A DNA stretch of 64,000 nt from Herbaspirillum sp. RV1423 (GTDB taxonomy: Bacteria > Pseudomonadota > Gammaproteobacteria > Burkholderiales > Burkholderiaceae_D), in the NCBI RefSeq assembly GCF_000577615.1, contig NZ_CBXX010000011.1, positions 78,286 through 142,285 on the forward strand, written 5' to 3'. The notes below the pieces were generated by a model. It worked only from the letters and a program-made list of their open reading frames with translations. It was not told where the DNA came from and searched no databases. Shown piece after piece: positions 41,999-50,749 of the stretch. Made by a program: the position numbers and the translations under genes. Position 1 is the first letter of the stretch; the number at the start of each line of letters is the position of its first letter.

Positions 41999-42652
41999 AT
42001 GCCAAATCCACCGGAATTCGCCATGGAACCCCATACCCTGAGTCCCCTGATGCAGCGTTTCATCCTCCATTTCGGCGAAATGGGTAGCCGCTGGGGCATC
42101 AATCGCACCGTGGGCCAGATTTATGCCTTGCTGTATGTTCAGGCAAAACCGCTCAATGCCGACGAGATCGCCGAATATCTTAGCTTTTCGCGCTCAAACG
42201 TCAGCATGGGCCTGAAAGAGCTGCAATCCTGGCGGCTGGTCAAGCTGCTGCACCAGCCGGGCGATCGCCGCGAATATTTCGAACCGCCCAAGGACATCTG
42301 GGATATTTTCAAGGCTTTGCTGGAAGAACGCCGTCGCCGCGAGATCGAGCCGACGCTGTCGATGTTGCGCGATGCCTTGCTGGAAACCCCGGCCAATCCC
42401 GACGACAAACATGCCCAGCAACGCATGCGCGAGATGTATGATCTGATCGAACTGTCCAGCTCGTGGTTCGACGACGTGCAGCGCCTGTCGCCGGAGACCC
42501 TGTCCTCGCTGATGAAGATGGGGTCGAAAATCAAGAAATTACTAGACGTCAAAGACAAATTCCGCTTTAGTAGCGACAAGGCTGCGGACAAGAACAAAGC
42601 CGGCAAGGATACTGCGACTGAAGCGTTTTCCGAATCTCCCGCTAAGGAGTGA
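41999..42652 (+). CDS. GbsR/MarR-family transcriptional regulator of the cyd operon (inferred)
   Basis: A 217-residue regulator from ATG 41999, or 209 from the ATG at 42023. The winged helix contains LNADEIAEYLSFSRSNVSMGLKELQSWRLVKLL and REYFEPPKDIWDIF, the GbsR-type signature. The C-terminus is Lys-rich and disordered (DKFRFSSDKAADKNKAGK). It stands immediately before cydP-cydA-cydB-cydX and carries a palindromic operator upstream, so it probably controls cytochrome bd synthesis and itself. The effector is not known for this subgroup. Confidence 0.83.
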   Translation: MPNPPEFAMEPHTLSPLMQRFILHFGEMGSRWGINRTVGQIYALLYVQAKPLNADEIAEYLSFSRSNVSMGLKELQSWRLVKLLHQPGDRREYFEPPKDIWDIFKALLEERRRREIEPTLSMLRDALLETPANPDDKHAQQRMREMYDLIELSSSWFDDVQRLSPETLSSLMKMGSKIKKLLDVKDKFRFSSDKAADKNKAGKDTATEAFSESPAKE

Positions 42653-42655
42653 AGA

Positions 42656-42931
42656 ATGCCCAAGCCTTCACGGTTAACACGTACCCACCGTCTGACACGT
42701 CTTCCCCGTCTCACGCAATTGCCGCTCGGCGTCGAGATCGCACTGATCCTGCTGGTCAAGATCGCGATCCTGACGGTGCTGGCCAAAGCCTTCTTCTCCG
42801 AACCGCAAGCTAAAAAGATGCGCATGCCCACCGAACAGGTGGAGCAGCATCTGCTGGCATCGCCTGCATCGGCGCCTGCTTCTTCATCCGTCTTCCCTTC
42901 CACCACCGAGGTCTCACATGCTTCCCATTGA
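42656..42931 (+). CDS. cydP: small cytochrome bd oxidase-associated protein CydP-like
   Basis: A 91-residue protein with one hydrophobic helix ([26 protein letters not shown], about 22-48) followed by the [20 protein letters not shown] block that characterises CydP-type small proteins found in front of cydA in betaproteobacteria. The C-terminus is Ser/Ala-rich and overlaps cydA by 14 bases. It likely associates with or helps assemble the bd oxidase. Experimental evidence for its role is limited. Confidence 0.75.
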   Translation: MPKPSRLTRTHRLTRLPRLTQLPLGVEIALILLVKIAILTVLAKAFFSEPQAKKMRMPTEQVEQHLLASPASAPASSSVFPSTTEVSHASH

Positions 42932-44534
42932 CGAGGTCGTCAGTCTGTCGCGGCTGCAGTTCGCCGTGACGGCGTTGTATCACTTTCTGTTCGTTCCCCT
43001 CACGCTCGGCCTGTCCTGGATTCTGGTCATCATGGAATCCGTCTACGTCATGACCGGCAGTCCCATCTACAAGGACATGACGCGCTTCTGGGGCAAACTG
43101 TTCGGCATCAATTTCGCCATGGGCGTGGCCACCGGCATCACACTCGAATTCCAGTTCGGCACCAACTGGTCGTATTACTCGCACTACGTCGGCGACATCT
43201 TCGGCGCGCCGCTGGCCATCGAAGGCATGGCGGCGTTCTTCCTCGAATCGACCTTCGTCGGCCTGTTCTTCTTCGGCTGGGATCGCCTCTCGCGCGTACA
43301 GCATTTGCTGGTGACCTTCCTGGTGGCGTTCGGCTCCAGCCTGTCGGCGCTGTGGATCCTGATCGCCAACGGCTGGATGAACAATCCGGTCGGCGCGGAA
43401 TTCAATTTTGAAACCATGCGCATGGAACTGGTCAGCATGACCGACGTGATCTTCAATCCGGTGGCGCAGGTGAAGTTCGTCCATACCGTGGCGGCGGGTT
43501 ACGTGACCGCCTCGATGTTCGTGCTGGGCGTGTCGGCGTATTACCTGCTCAAGGCGCGCGATACCGCATTTGCGCTGCGTTCGTTCGCCGTCGCCGCCGG
43601 TTTCGGCCTGGCCGCCACCTTGTCCGTGATCGTGCTCGGCGACGAGTCCGGCTACACCGCCGGCGAAGTCAACAAGGTCAAACTGGCCGCCATCGAAGCC
43701 GAATGGGAAACCCATCCGGCGCCGGCCGGCATCACGGTATTCGGACTCCCCGACAACAAGGGCGAACGCACCGACTACGCGTTCAAGATTCCCTATGTGC
43801 TGGGGCTGATCGCGACGCGCTCGGTTGATACGCCGGTGATCGGCATCAAGGACCTGAAGAAGGAACACGAAGCGCGCATCCGCAACGGCATGCTGGCCTA
43901 TGCCGCACTGACGCGGCTGAAGTCCGGCGACAAGTCGGCCGAAGCGCGCGCCGCGTTCGACAAGCTCAAGCATGACCTCGGATATGGCCTGCTGCTGAAG
44001 AAATACACGCCGAACGTCGTCGACGCCACGCCGGAACAAATCGCGAAGGCGGTCGACGACACCATCCCGAACGTGGCGCCGCTGTTCTGGTCGTTCCGCG
44101 GCATGGTGGCGCTGGGCCTGCTGTTCCTGTTCATTTTCCTGGCTTCGTTCTACTTCCTGGTGCGCAAGCAACTGGCGCCGCAACGCTGGCTGTTGCGCCT
44201 GGCGGTGTTCAGCATTCCGCTGCCGTGGATCGCCGCCGAGCTGGGCTGGATCGTCGCCGAGTACGGCCGCCAGCCGTGGACTATTGCGGGCATCCTGCCC
44301 ACCCATCTGTCGGCATCGACGCTGCAACCGTCGAGCCTGTATTTCAGCCTGGCCGGATTCATCCTGTTCTACACCTTCCTGCTGGTGGTGGAAATGATCC
44401 TGATGGTCAAGTACGCAAAACTCGGTCCAAGCAGCCTGCACACCGGCAAGTACCATTGGGAAGTTCTGGACAAGAAGCCCGGCAGCCCACCGCCAGCCGA
44501 CAAGCGCGAGCCGCTGCCAAAACCGACACACTGA
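42918..44534 (+). CDS. cydA: cytochrome bd ubiquinol oxidase subunit I
   Basis: A 538-residue membrane protein starting [31 protein letters not shown]. The heme-ligand His in ALYHFLFVP, the GFALL-type core [15 protein letters not shown], a long Q-loop (about 230-380) for quinol binding and [13 protein letters not shown] are all visible. The subunit binds hemes b558, b595 and d and reduces oxygen to water with high affinity. It overlaps the small upstream gene and precedes cydB by 10 bases. Confidence 0.96.
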   Translation: MLPIDEVVSLSRLQFAVTALYHFLFVPLTLGLSWILVIMESVYVMTGSPIYKDMTRFWGKLFGINFAMGVATGITLEFQFGTNWSYYSHYVGDIFGAPLAIEGMAAFFLESTFVGLFFFGWDRLSRVQHLLVTFLVAFGSSLSALWILIANGWMNNPVGAEFNFETMRMELVSMTDVIFNPVAQVKFVHTVAAGYVTASMFVLGVSAYYLLKARDTAFALRSFAVAAGFGLAATLSVIVLGDESGYTAGEVNKVKLAAIEAEWETHPAPAGITVFGLPDNKGERTDYAFKIPYVLGLIATRSVDTPVIGIKDLKKEHEARIRNGMLAYAALTRLKSGDKSAEARAAFDKLKHDLGYGLLLKKYTPNVVDATPEQIAKAVDDTIPNVAPLFWSFRGMVALGLLFLFIFLASFYFLVRKQLAPQRWLLRLAVFSIPLPWIAAELGWIVAEYGRQPWTIAGILPTHLSASTLQPSSLYFSLAGFILFYTFLLVVEMILMVKYAKLGPSSLHTGKYHWEVLDKKPGSPPPADKREPLPKPTH

Positions 44535-44544
44535 GGAAACCATC

Positions 44545-45687
44545 ATGATCTTCGATTACGAAACCCTGAAAGTTATCTGGTGGGCCTTCGTCGGCGTGCT
44601 GATCATCGGCTTCGCGCTGACCGACGGCTTCGACTTCGGCGTCGGCATGATGCTGCCCTTCGTCGGCAAGACCGACGCCGAGCGCCGCGTGCTGATCAAC
44701 TCCATCGGTCCCACCTGGGAGGGCAACCAGACCTGGTTCATCACCGCCGGCGGCGCCACCTTCGCGGCCTGGCCGCTGGTGTACGCGACTGCGTTCTCGG
44801 GCTTTTACATCGCGCTGATGGTGCTGCTGTTTTCGCTGTTCTTCCGCCCGGTCGGCTTCGACTACCGCAGCAAGATGGCCGATCCGCGCTGGCGCAATGC
44901 CTGGGACTGGGGCCTGTTTGCCGGCGGCATCGTGCCGCCGCTGATCTGCGGCGTGGCTTTCGGCAACCTGCTGCTGGGCGTGCCTTTCCACTACGACGAC
45001 ACCATGCGCGTGGAATACACCGGCAGCTTCTTCGCGCTGCTCAATCCGTTCGGTCTGCTGGCCGGCGTGCTGAGCGTGGCGATGCTGCTGACCCACGGCG
45101 CCACCTTCGTGATGGTCAAGACCGATGCCGCCGTGGCGATGCGGGCGCGCAAGATCGCCATCTTCGCCGCACTGGCCAGCCTGGTCCTGTTCGTGCTGGG
45201 TGGCGTCTGGGTGGCTTACGGCATCGACGGCTACAGCATTACCAATATGCCCTCCGCCAACAGCGCCTTCATGCCGCTGGCGAAAACCGTGGAAATCACT
45301 TCCGGCGCCTGGATGGAGAATTACACGCGCTGGCCGGAGACCAGAGCAATCCCCGTCGTCGCCATCGTTGCACTATTGCTGGTGGCCGTATTCGGAGCAT
45401 GGCGCAAGGCGCGCCTGGCGTTCATCTGCAGCGGCATCGGCGTCGCCGGCATCATCCTGACGGCGGCGACGGCGATGTTCCCGTTCATCCTGCCGTCTTC
45501 GCTCGATCCCCGCAGCAGCCTGACGGTATGGGATGCGGTATCCAGCCACAAGACGCTGGCGATCATGTTTTGGCTGGTGGTGTTCTTCCTGCCGCTGATC
45601 ATGGTGTACACGGCCTGGGTCTATCGTGTGGTGCGCGGCAAGGTCACGCTCAAGCACATTTCCGATAACGAACACACTGCTTACTAA
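44545..45687 (+). CDS. cydB: cytochrome bd ubiquinol oxidase subunit II
   Basis: A 380-residue, eight-to-nine-span protein. [39 protein letters not shown] is the usual CydB start, with [24 protein letters not shown] and [15 protein letters not shown] [16 protein letters not shown] further on. It forms the heterodimer with CydA and stabilises the hemes. It starts 10 bases after cydA with AGGAAACC as ribosome binding site. Confidence 0.96.
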   Translation: MIFDYETLKVIWWAFVGVLIIGFALTDGFDFGVGMMLPFVGKTDAERRVLINSIGPTWEGNQTWFITAGGATFAAWPLVYATAFSGFYIALMVLLFSLFFRPVGFDYRSKMADPRWRNAWDWGLFAGGIVPPLICGVAFGNLLLGVPFHYDDTMRVEYTGSFFALLNPFGLLAGVLSVAMLLTHGATFVMVKTDAAVAMRARKIAIFAALASLVLFVLGGVWVAYGIDGYSITNMPSANSAFMPLAKTVEITSGAWMENYTRWPETRAIPVVAIVALLLVAVFGAWRKARLAFICSGIGVAGIILTAATAMFPFILPSSLDPRSSLTVWDAVSSHKTLAIMFWLVVFFLPLIMVYTAWVYRVVRGKVTLKHISDNEHTAY

Positions 45688-45713
45688 ATCCACTAACGAT
45701 CAAGGAGAACATC

Positions 45714-45893
45714 ATGTGGTATTTCGCCTGGATACTTGGCGTCGGACTGGCGCTTGCTTTTGGCATCATCAACGTCATGTGGCTGGAAGCCAACTACGCT
45801 TTCGGCCGCCGCAAGGAGGATGAAACCCAGGAACGTTTTGCATCGGCCAGCGCCAAGGCCGAGCTTGCCAGAAAACGTCCCGGGAACAAGTGA
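45714..45893 (+). CDS. cydX: cytochrome bd-I accessory subunit CydX
   Basis: A 59-residue protein; MWYFAWILGVGLALAFGIIN followed by VMWLEANYAFG is a clear CydX/CbdX single-span helix with the conserved aromatic start and WxE end. It is longer than the 37-residue E. coli CydX because of a charged tail (RRKEDETQERF). It follows cydB by 26 bases after an AAGGAG ribosome binding site and stabilises the heme d site in the oxidase. Confidence 0.92.
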   Translation: MWYFAWILGVGLALAFGIINVMWLEANYAFGRRKEDETQERFASASAKAELARKRPGNK

Positions 45894-45903
45894 GGCTGCT
45901 GTC

Positions 45904-46410
45904 GTGATCGCTCCCCCTGCACGGCTTATCGCCACCGATCCGGCGCTATTGCAAGCGCTGGCCGGAGCCGGTTTTGCCGACACCTTCCGGATTACGCTGA
46001 CCGAAGAGCAAAGTCGCTTGTCTGCCGGCGACCTGACGCGGCAAATGTTCAGCCGTGCGCCTGAGTGGATATCGCTCCTGTTGGCGATACGCAACCGCGT
46101 GGGTGCGCTGCTCGGTTTAAAACAGGCCGACCTGCATATCGATGGCGACGCTTCGTCCGTGTCGTCATCGGTGGCCGGCTTCCCGATCGTGGAACAAAGC
46201 GATGAGCAAGTGCAGCTTGGCTTTGACGATAAGCATCTGGATTTCCGGATCTGGGTGCGGCGCAATCCGGGAACAGCGGAATTGTCGGCGCAATTGACGG
46301 TGACGACCGTCGTACGCACCAACCAATGGCTGGGATGCGCTTATCTGGCCGTGGTCAAGCCGTTTCACCGGCGTATCGTGCCGGCAATGCTGAATCGTTT
46401 GCGCCGTTGA
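45904..46410 (+). CDS. DUF2867 family protein
   Basis: A 168-residue soluble protein, starting with GTG at 45904, ten bases after cydX. The DUF2867 pattern reads ADTFRITL, PEWISLLLAIRNRV, FPIVEQSDEQVQLGFDDKHLDFRIWVR and VRTNQWLGCAYLAVVKPFHRRIVPAMLNRL. The same domain occurs in SDR-type proteins and alone. The function is unknown; the C-terminal KPFHRRIVP motif resembles polyketide-cyclase-like lipid or ligand binding proteins. Likely the last gene of the cyd operon, ending at the terminator at 46459. Confidence 0.85.
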   Translation: MIAPPARLIATDPALLQALAGAGFADTFRITLTEEQSRLSAGDLTRQMFSRAPEWISLLLAIRNRVGALLGLKQADLHIDGDASSVSSSVAGFPIVEQSDEQVQLGFDDKHLDFRIWVRRNPGTAELSAQLTVTTVVRTNQWLGCAYLAVVKPFHRRIVPAMLNRLRR

Positions 46411-46458
46411 CACGCGATTGCGACGCCATTGAAATTTTCAGCGGTATTGCAAAAAACG

Positions 46459-46494
46459 AAAAGCCCCGCCGGATTTTTATCGGCGGGGCTTTTT
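46459..46494. terminator. bidirectional rho-independent terminator
   Basis: AAAAGCCCCGCCG pairs with CGGCGGGGCTTTT around a loop of GATTTTTAT. It ends the cyd operon on plus and the ohr gene on minus. Confidence 0.88.
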
Positions 46495-46514
46495 AACGTC
46501 GACTGATCCGCGGC

Positions 46515-46940
46515 TTATACCAGCGTCAGCGTGACGTTGATGTTGCCGCGAGTCGCGTTCGAGTATGGGCAGACTTGATGCGCCTTCTCGATCAGCGATT
46601 GCGCGACGGCGCGATCCAGGCCTGGCAGGGAAATGTCCAGCGCCACTTCGATGCCGAAGCCGCCCGGGATGGTGCCGATGCCGACGGTGCCAGTGATGCT
46701 GGCATCAGCAGGCACGGCTATCTTTTCCTGGCCGCCGACGAACTTCAGCGCACCGATGAAGCAGGCCGAATAACCGGCTGCGAACAGTTGCTCAGGGTTG
46801 GTGCCGGCACCGCCGGCGCCGCCCAATTCCTTGGGGGTGGTCAGCTTGATGTCGAGGATGCCGTCGGACGATTTCGCCACGCCTTCGCGGCCGCCGGTTG
46901 CAGTTGCCTTGGCTTGGTAGAGTGCTTTTTCGATTTTCAT
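46515..46940 (-). CDS. organic hydroperoxide resistance protein Ohr
   Basis: A 141-residue OsmC/Ohr peroxidase. The reactive pair is Cys60 in [10 protein letters not shown] and Cys124 in [13 protein letters not shown], both exactly placed. It reduces organic hydroperoxides with lipoyl-dependent thiols in the cytoplasm. An OhrR-type operator lies upstream of its start (47011-47030), and the ohrR gene follows on the same strand farther upstream, giving the standard ohrR-ohr unit. Confidence 0.95.
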   Translation of the reverse strand: MKIEKALYQAKATATGGREGVAKSSDGILDIKLTTPKELGGAGGAGTNPEQLFAAGYSACFIGALKFVGGQEKIAVPADASITGTVGIGTIPGGFGIEVALDISLPGLDRAVAQSLIEKAHQVCPYSNATRGNINVTLTLV

Positions 46941-47010
46941 TTTGATTCCTTTCGAGTAATTTAAAGAGGGGATACCAAGAAGGCATCGATTAAAAACAAA
47001 TTTTAAACAA

Positions 47011-47030
47011 TAAAATTGCTAACAATATAA
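47011..47030. promoter_or_regulatory. OhrR-type operator in front of ohr
   Basis: TAAAATTGCTAACAATATAA shares its core with the perfect palindrome in front of ohrR and lies in a very AT-rich promoter region. Confidence 0.72.
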
Positions 47031-47098
47031 ATAATAAATAGTAAAACCCACTGCTACTACCGACTGAAACTACCGGGAATCCCCGGCGTTTAGTTTGA

Positions 47099-47575
47099 CT
47101 ACGAATCTTCCGCTTCTTGCAACAGGCCCTTGCGCAACATCTTCAACTCCTCGCGCAAGTTGACGACCTGTTCCAATGGAGGCAAGGCGCACATCAGCTT
47201 TTCGGGAACTGCGACCGCCCGCTTGCGCAGGGCGCGTCCTTCTTCGCTCAGCCTGACGACCACGCGGCGCTCGTCTTCAACGTCACGGGCGCGATGCAGC
47301 AAACCCATCGCCTCCATGCGCTTGAGCAAAGGCGTCAGCGTGCCCGAATCAAGAAACAACTTGTTGCCCAGATCGGAAACCGTGACTTCGTCCTTTTCCC
47401 ACAAGACCAGCATCACCAGATATTGCGGATAAGTGATGTCAAGCCCCTTCAATATCTTCTTGTACATCTTGGTCATCGCCAACGACGCCGAGTACATGGC
47501 GAAGCACAATTGATTTTCAAGCATCAGGGCCTGATCAATTGCTGCTGCGTTCTTCGATGTGTTTGCGTTTGCCAT
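47099..47575 (-). CDS. ohrR: MarR-family organic-peroxide sensing repressor OhrR
   Basis: A 158-residue winged-helix protein. The redox-sensing Cys24 lies in [11 protein letters not shown] near the N-terminus, as in Xanthomonas Ohr[41 protein letters not shown] contains the recognition helix. It starts MANANTSK at 47575 (further in-frame codons upstream are unused). It represses ohr and itself; oxidation of Cys24 releases DNA. The TTAAATTGC palindrome precedes it. Confidence 0.94.
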   Translation of the reverse strand: MANANTSKNAAAIDQALMLENQLCFAMYSASLAMTKMYKKILKGLDITYPQYLVMLVLWEKDEVTVSDLGNKLFLDSGTLTPLLKRMEAMGLLHRARDVEDERRVVVRLSEEGRALRKRAVAVPEKLMCALPPLEQVVNLREELKMLRKGLLQEAEDS

Positions 47576-47600
47576 GGAACGAATAATACATAGCCAAAAA

Positions 47601-47620
47601 TTAAATTGCAAGCAATTTAA
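47601..47620. promoter_or_regulatory. OhrR operator in front of ohrR
   Basis: TTAAATTGCAAGCAATTTAA, a perfect palindrome with 9-bp arms around AA. The ohrR start is 25 bases away, and a near copy precedes ohr. Confidence 0.82.
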
Positions 47621-47686
47621 ATAAAACTTCGACATGTCTCAAAAAAATACAACATGCTTGCCGGCAAGCAAACCGGCACCATCCGG

Positions 47687-48649
47687 TTAACGTTCGAAAC
47701 GCTGCTCCACCATCTCCCTACCCCATTGGTCGCCCGGCCACTCTTCCTTCAACCGGAAACCATGTGCCTCATAGAGCCGGCGCGCAGCATCCAGTCCCTG
47801 AAAAGTCCACAACTGCACCGACGCAAATTTCCGCGCATCGCAAAAGCCGAGCGCGGCATCCAGCAAGCGTTTGCCCACGCCGGCGCCGCGCAATCCGTCA
47901 TCGACGATAAACCAGCGCAGATGGGCGCGATTGTCTCCGAGATCCTCGCCGTCGATGGCAACCGAAGCGACGATGCGTTCGCCCTGCATGGCGAGCCACA
48001 GCCCATTGCACTCATGTTCAAGGCGAGGAATGAATTCGGCCAGGCCCGCGGCCACCTTGCTTTCAAAGAAACTGCCGAAACCGACGCCGCGCGCATAAAA
48101 AACAGCGTGCATCTGCACGATCCGCCCGATCGCGCCGGGCTGGTAGCCAGCGACGATCCGGATGTCCCCGGCGTCGGCGGCGTCATTGATCTGGGCCGCA
48201 GCCTTGCCTGAACGGGACGCCTCCAGCGCCTGTGCATACACGGCCAGTCCTTGTGCCGCGGCATGCTGCTGCGCCTCGTTCAATTGCGCCAATGCGCCGA
48301 CAACCTGCCGGCGGCCGAATGCCTGAATTGCCGCCAATGTACGCCGGCCTCGCGGCGTCAGCGACAGCCATTTGACGCGAGCGTCCTGGCCGCTGGCTTC
48401 TTCCTGCAATTCGCCGGCTTCCAGCAACTTGCGCACCATGCGGCTGACGCTGGATTTTTCCAGGCCGAGGAATTCAGCCAGTTGCGCGGCGCTCATGGAT
48501 TTGCGCGCGCCGATCTCCAGGATCGCGTGGACCGCCGAGGGTGGGTACTCCGTCGCCGCCAGCGTGCCCTGCATGAACCCGAGTTCGCGCACCATCCGGC
48601 GTGAGGCGGCACGGATGCGATCGACAAGAATATGGTCAGTCTGCGACAT
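47687..48649 (-). CDS. MarR-family winged-helix / GNAT acetyltransferase fusion
   Basis: A 320-residue two-domain protein. Residues 1-145 are a MarR-type winged helix (MSAAQLAEFLGLEKSSVSRMVRKLLEAGEL); residues 160-320 are a GNAT acetyltransferase with the acetyl-CoA loop DDGLRGAGVGKRLLDAAL and the LYEAHGFRL motif. Such fusions are known in several proteobacteria; the acetylase substrate is unknown. GTTGCATATTACAAC (48671-48685) about 22 bases upstream is a candidate autoregulatory site. Transcribed opposite to earP. Confidence 0.9.
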   Translation of the reverse strand: MSQTDHILVDRIRAASRRMVRELGFMQGTLAATEYPPSAVHAILEIGARKSMSAAQLAEFLGLEKSSVSRMVRKLLEAGELQEEASGQDARVKWLSLTPRGRRTLAAIQAFGRRQVVGALAQLNEAQQHAAAQGLAVYAQALEASRSGKAAAQINDAADAGDIRIVAGYQPGAIGRIVQMHAVFYARGVGFGSFFESKVAAGLAEFIPRLEHECNGLWLAMQGERIVASVAIDGEDLGDNRAHLRWFIVDDGLRGAGVGKRLLDAALGFCDARKFASVQLWTFQGLDAARRLYEAHGFRLKEEWPGDQWGREMVEQRFER

Positions 48650-48670
48650 GATTTTCCTTTTTCCTTAATA

Positions 48671-48685
48671 GTTGCATATTACAAC
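48671..48685. promoter_or_regulatory. candidate MarR autoregulatory site
   Basis: GTTG-CATATTA-CAAC has matched outer half-sites between the MarR-GNAT gene and earP. The inner bases are only partly symmetric, so support is moderate. Confidence 0.45.
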
Positions 48686-48774
48686 CATATCTGCAGCACG
48701 CAAACCCCTGCGAGGCAAGGACGCCATCCTTGTCCTGTATCATTCGGCCAGACAGAAACACCGAAATAAGCGAA

Positions 48775-49953
48775 ATGTCCTCGACAAGTTCTCCCTCCTC
48801 CCAAACGCCGCATGCAGCCACGCTCGCCCTGTTCTGCAAAGTCGTCGACAACTACGGCGACATCGGCATCTGCTGGCGCCTGTCGCGGCAGTTGCAGCGC
48901 GAACACGGCATCGCCGTGACGCTGTGGGTCGACGATTTGCGCAGCTTCAAGCGAATCTGCCCGGAAGTCATCCTCGATCGCGAGGTCCAGCAAGTTCAGG
49001 GCGTCACGGTCAGGCATTGGCGCGACCAGGATGGCCTGTTTGAAGTCGCGGAGATTGCCGATATCGTGATCGAGTTTTTCGGCTGCAATATTCCCCCGGC
49101 CTATATCAAGGCGATGTCGCAACGCACGCCGCGCCCGGTTTGGCTGAACCTGGAAGGCCTGACGGCGGAAACCTGGATCGAGGGTTGCCACACCCTGCCC
49201 TCGCCGCATCCGCAATTGCCGTTGACCAAGTACTTTTTCTTCCCGGGTTTCAATGCGCGCACCGGCGGCTTGCCGCACGAAGCGGGACTGGAGCGGCAGC
49301 GCCAGGCGTTCCGGGAGGACGACGCCGCACGCTGCGCGTTCCTGGCGCAACTCGGCGTGACGGCAGCGGAAATGGGCGCGCTCAAGGTTTCATTGTTCTG
49401 CTATCCGCAAGCCCCCGTCGCGGATCTGTTCGCGGCCTGGCAAAGCGGCGGCAAACCCGTCGTCTGCCTGGTCCCGGAAAGCGTCGCGAAGGATGCCGTC
49501 GAAGCCTTCCTCGGACAAGCCGCCATCGCCGGCGCTGCTGCAACGCGTGGCGCCCTGACGGTGCGTGTGCTGCCGTTTGTGCCGCAACCGGACTACGACA
49601 AATTGCTGTGGGCCTGCGATCTGAATTTTGTGCGCGGGGAAGATTCGTTCGTGCGCGCGCAATGGGCCGGGAAGCCGTTCATCTGGCACATCTATCCGCA
49701 GGATGAAAACTTGCATCACGTCAAGCTGAAAGCATTTTTGCATGTCTACGTGGCTGCCACAGCCAGCGTGAAGGCAATGATGCTGACCTGGAACGGCGCG
49801 GCCGCGGAAGATGCCGGCATGGCCGCGCTGTGGCCGGCATTTGCCGCCGATCTTTCCGAGATTGCAAGGCTGTCCGTGGATTGGCAGCGCAAGTTGTTGG
49901 CAAATGGCGACTTGGCCTCCAATTTGCTGAAGTTTGCGGAAACAGTTAAGTAG
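48775..49953 (+). CDS. earP: EF-P arginine rhamnosyltransferase EarP
   Basis: A 392-residue glycosyltransferase of the former DUF2331 family, starting MSSTSSPSSQ at 48775. The catalytic loop FCKVVDNYGDIGICWRLSRQL carries Asp25 and Asp29, matching the conserved Asp pair of EarP; the dTDP-rhamnose site region FVPQPDYDKLLWACDLNFVRGEDSFVRAQWAGKPFIWHIYPQ is typical of the C-terminal half. It rhamnosylates Arg32 of EF-P, needed to relieve ribosome stalling at polyproline. The substrate gene efp follows 145 bases later. Confidence 0.95.
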   Translation: MSSTSSPSSQTPHAATLALFCKVVDNYGDIGICWRLSRQLQREHGIAVTLWVDDLRSFKRICPEVILDREVQQVQGVTVRHWRDQDGLFEVAEIADIVIEFFGCNIPPAYIKAMSQRTPRPVWLNLEGLTAETWIEGCHTLPSPHPQLPLTKYFFFPGFNARTGGLPHEAGLERQRQAFREDDAARCAFLAQLGVTAAEMGALKVSLFCYPQAPVADLFAAWQSGGKPVVCLVPESVAKDAVEAFLGQAAIAGAAATRGALTVRVLPFVPQPDYDKLLWACDLNFVRGEDSFVRAQWAGKPFIWHIYPQDENLHHVKLKAFLHVYVAATASVKAMMLTWNGAAAEDAGMAALWPAFAADLSEIARLSVDWQRKLLANGDLASNLLKFAETVK

Positions 49954-50098
49954 TTGCGGCGGAATCGGCGCAAAAATGGGTTAAAATATAGGGCTATTTT
50001 TTACGCATCATCAATTAATCGTACGTGGGCTTGCGGTGTTTTTCTGCCAGTGGGCTACAGAAGATTTTTACGCAACCTACCTTTTACGTATATTCGCT

Positions 50099-50674
50099 AT
50101 GAAATTTGCAAAAGAAATTCGCGTCGGCAACATCATTATGGTCGACAGCAAGCCCATGATCGTCCTGCGCTCCGACGTCAACGGTTCGAGCCGCACAGGT
50201 TTCACCTACAAATGGAAGATGAAGAACCTGCTGACCAACAGCCCGCAGGAAAACGTGTTCCGCGGCGACGACAAGTTCGACGTGGTCGTGCTGGACAAGA
50301 AGGCAGTGACTTACTCCTACTTCGCCGATCCGCTGTACGTGTTCATGGACGCCGAATACAACCAGTACGAAATCGAAGGCGAAAACCTGGGCGACGCACT
50401 GGGCTACCTGAAGGACGGCATGGAATGCGAAGCGGTCTTCTATGACGGCAAGGCAATCTCGGTCGAACTGCCAACCACCATCGTGCGTCAGGTCGTGTAC
50501 TCGGAACCTGCAGTCAAGGGCAACACTTCGGGCAACGTCCTGAAGGAAGCCAAGATCGAAAACGCGATTGAAGCGAATCAGATCGTCGTGATGGTTCCGC
50601 TGTTCGTCAGCCAGGACGACCAGATCGAAATCGATACGCGCACCAACGAATACAAGAAAGTCGTCCGTAATTGA
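50099..50674 (+). CDS. efp: translation elongation factor P
   Basis: A 191-residue three-domain factor starting [22 protein letters not shown]. Arg32 occupies the tip of the first-domain loop (NGSSRTGF), where E. coli has Lys34, so this is the arginine-type EF-P modified by EarP, whose gene lies directly upstream. It stimulates peptide bond formation at consecutive prolines. The C-terminal [16 protein letters not shown] is canonical. The start at 50099 is fixed by the family alignment. A strong terminator follows. Confidence 0.97.
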   Translation: MKFAKEIRVGNIIMVDSKPMIVLRSDVNGSSRTGFTYKWKMKNLLTNSPQENVFRGDDKFDVVVLDKKAVTYSYFADPLYVFMDAEYNQYEIEGENLGDALGYLKDGMECEAVFYDGKAISVELPTTIVRQVVYSEPAVKGNTSGNVLKEAKIENAIEANQIVVMVPLFVSQDDQIEIDTRTNEYKKVVRN

Positions 50675-50704
50675 TCAGCATCAGCCGGCTTCACTTGTTG
50701 TAAT

Positions 50705-50737
50705 AAAAAACGCTGCGATCTTCGCAGCGTTTTTTTT
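50705..50737 (+). terminator. rho-independent terminator after efp
   Basis: CGCTGCGA and TCGCAGCG form a stem with a three-base loop, flanked by AAAAAA on the left and eight Ts on the right. It can also end the convergent FadR-type gene. Confidence 0.87.
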
Positions 50738-50749
50738 CGCCCTACGCTT

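Noticed and set aside
42810..44546. 578-codon open frame on the minus strand opposite cydA
   Set aside because: Antisense of cydA, a conserved and complete gene; the frame has no recognisable motif and Gln/His/Arg-rich composition.
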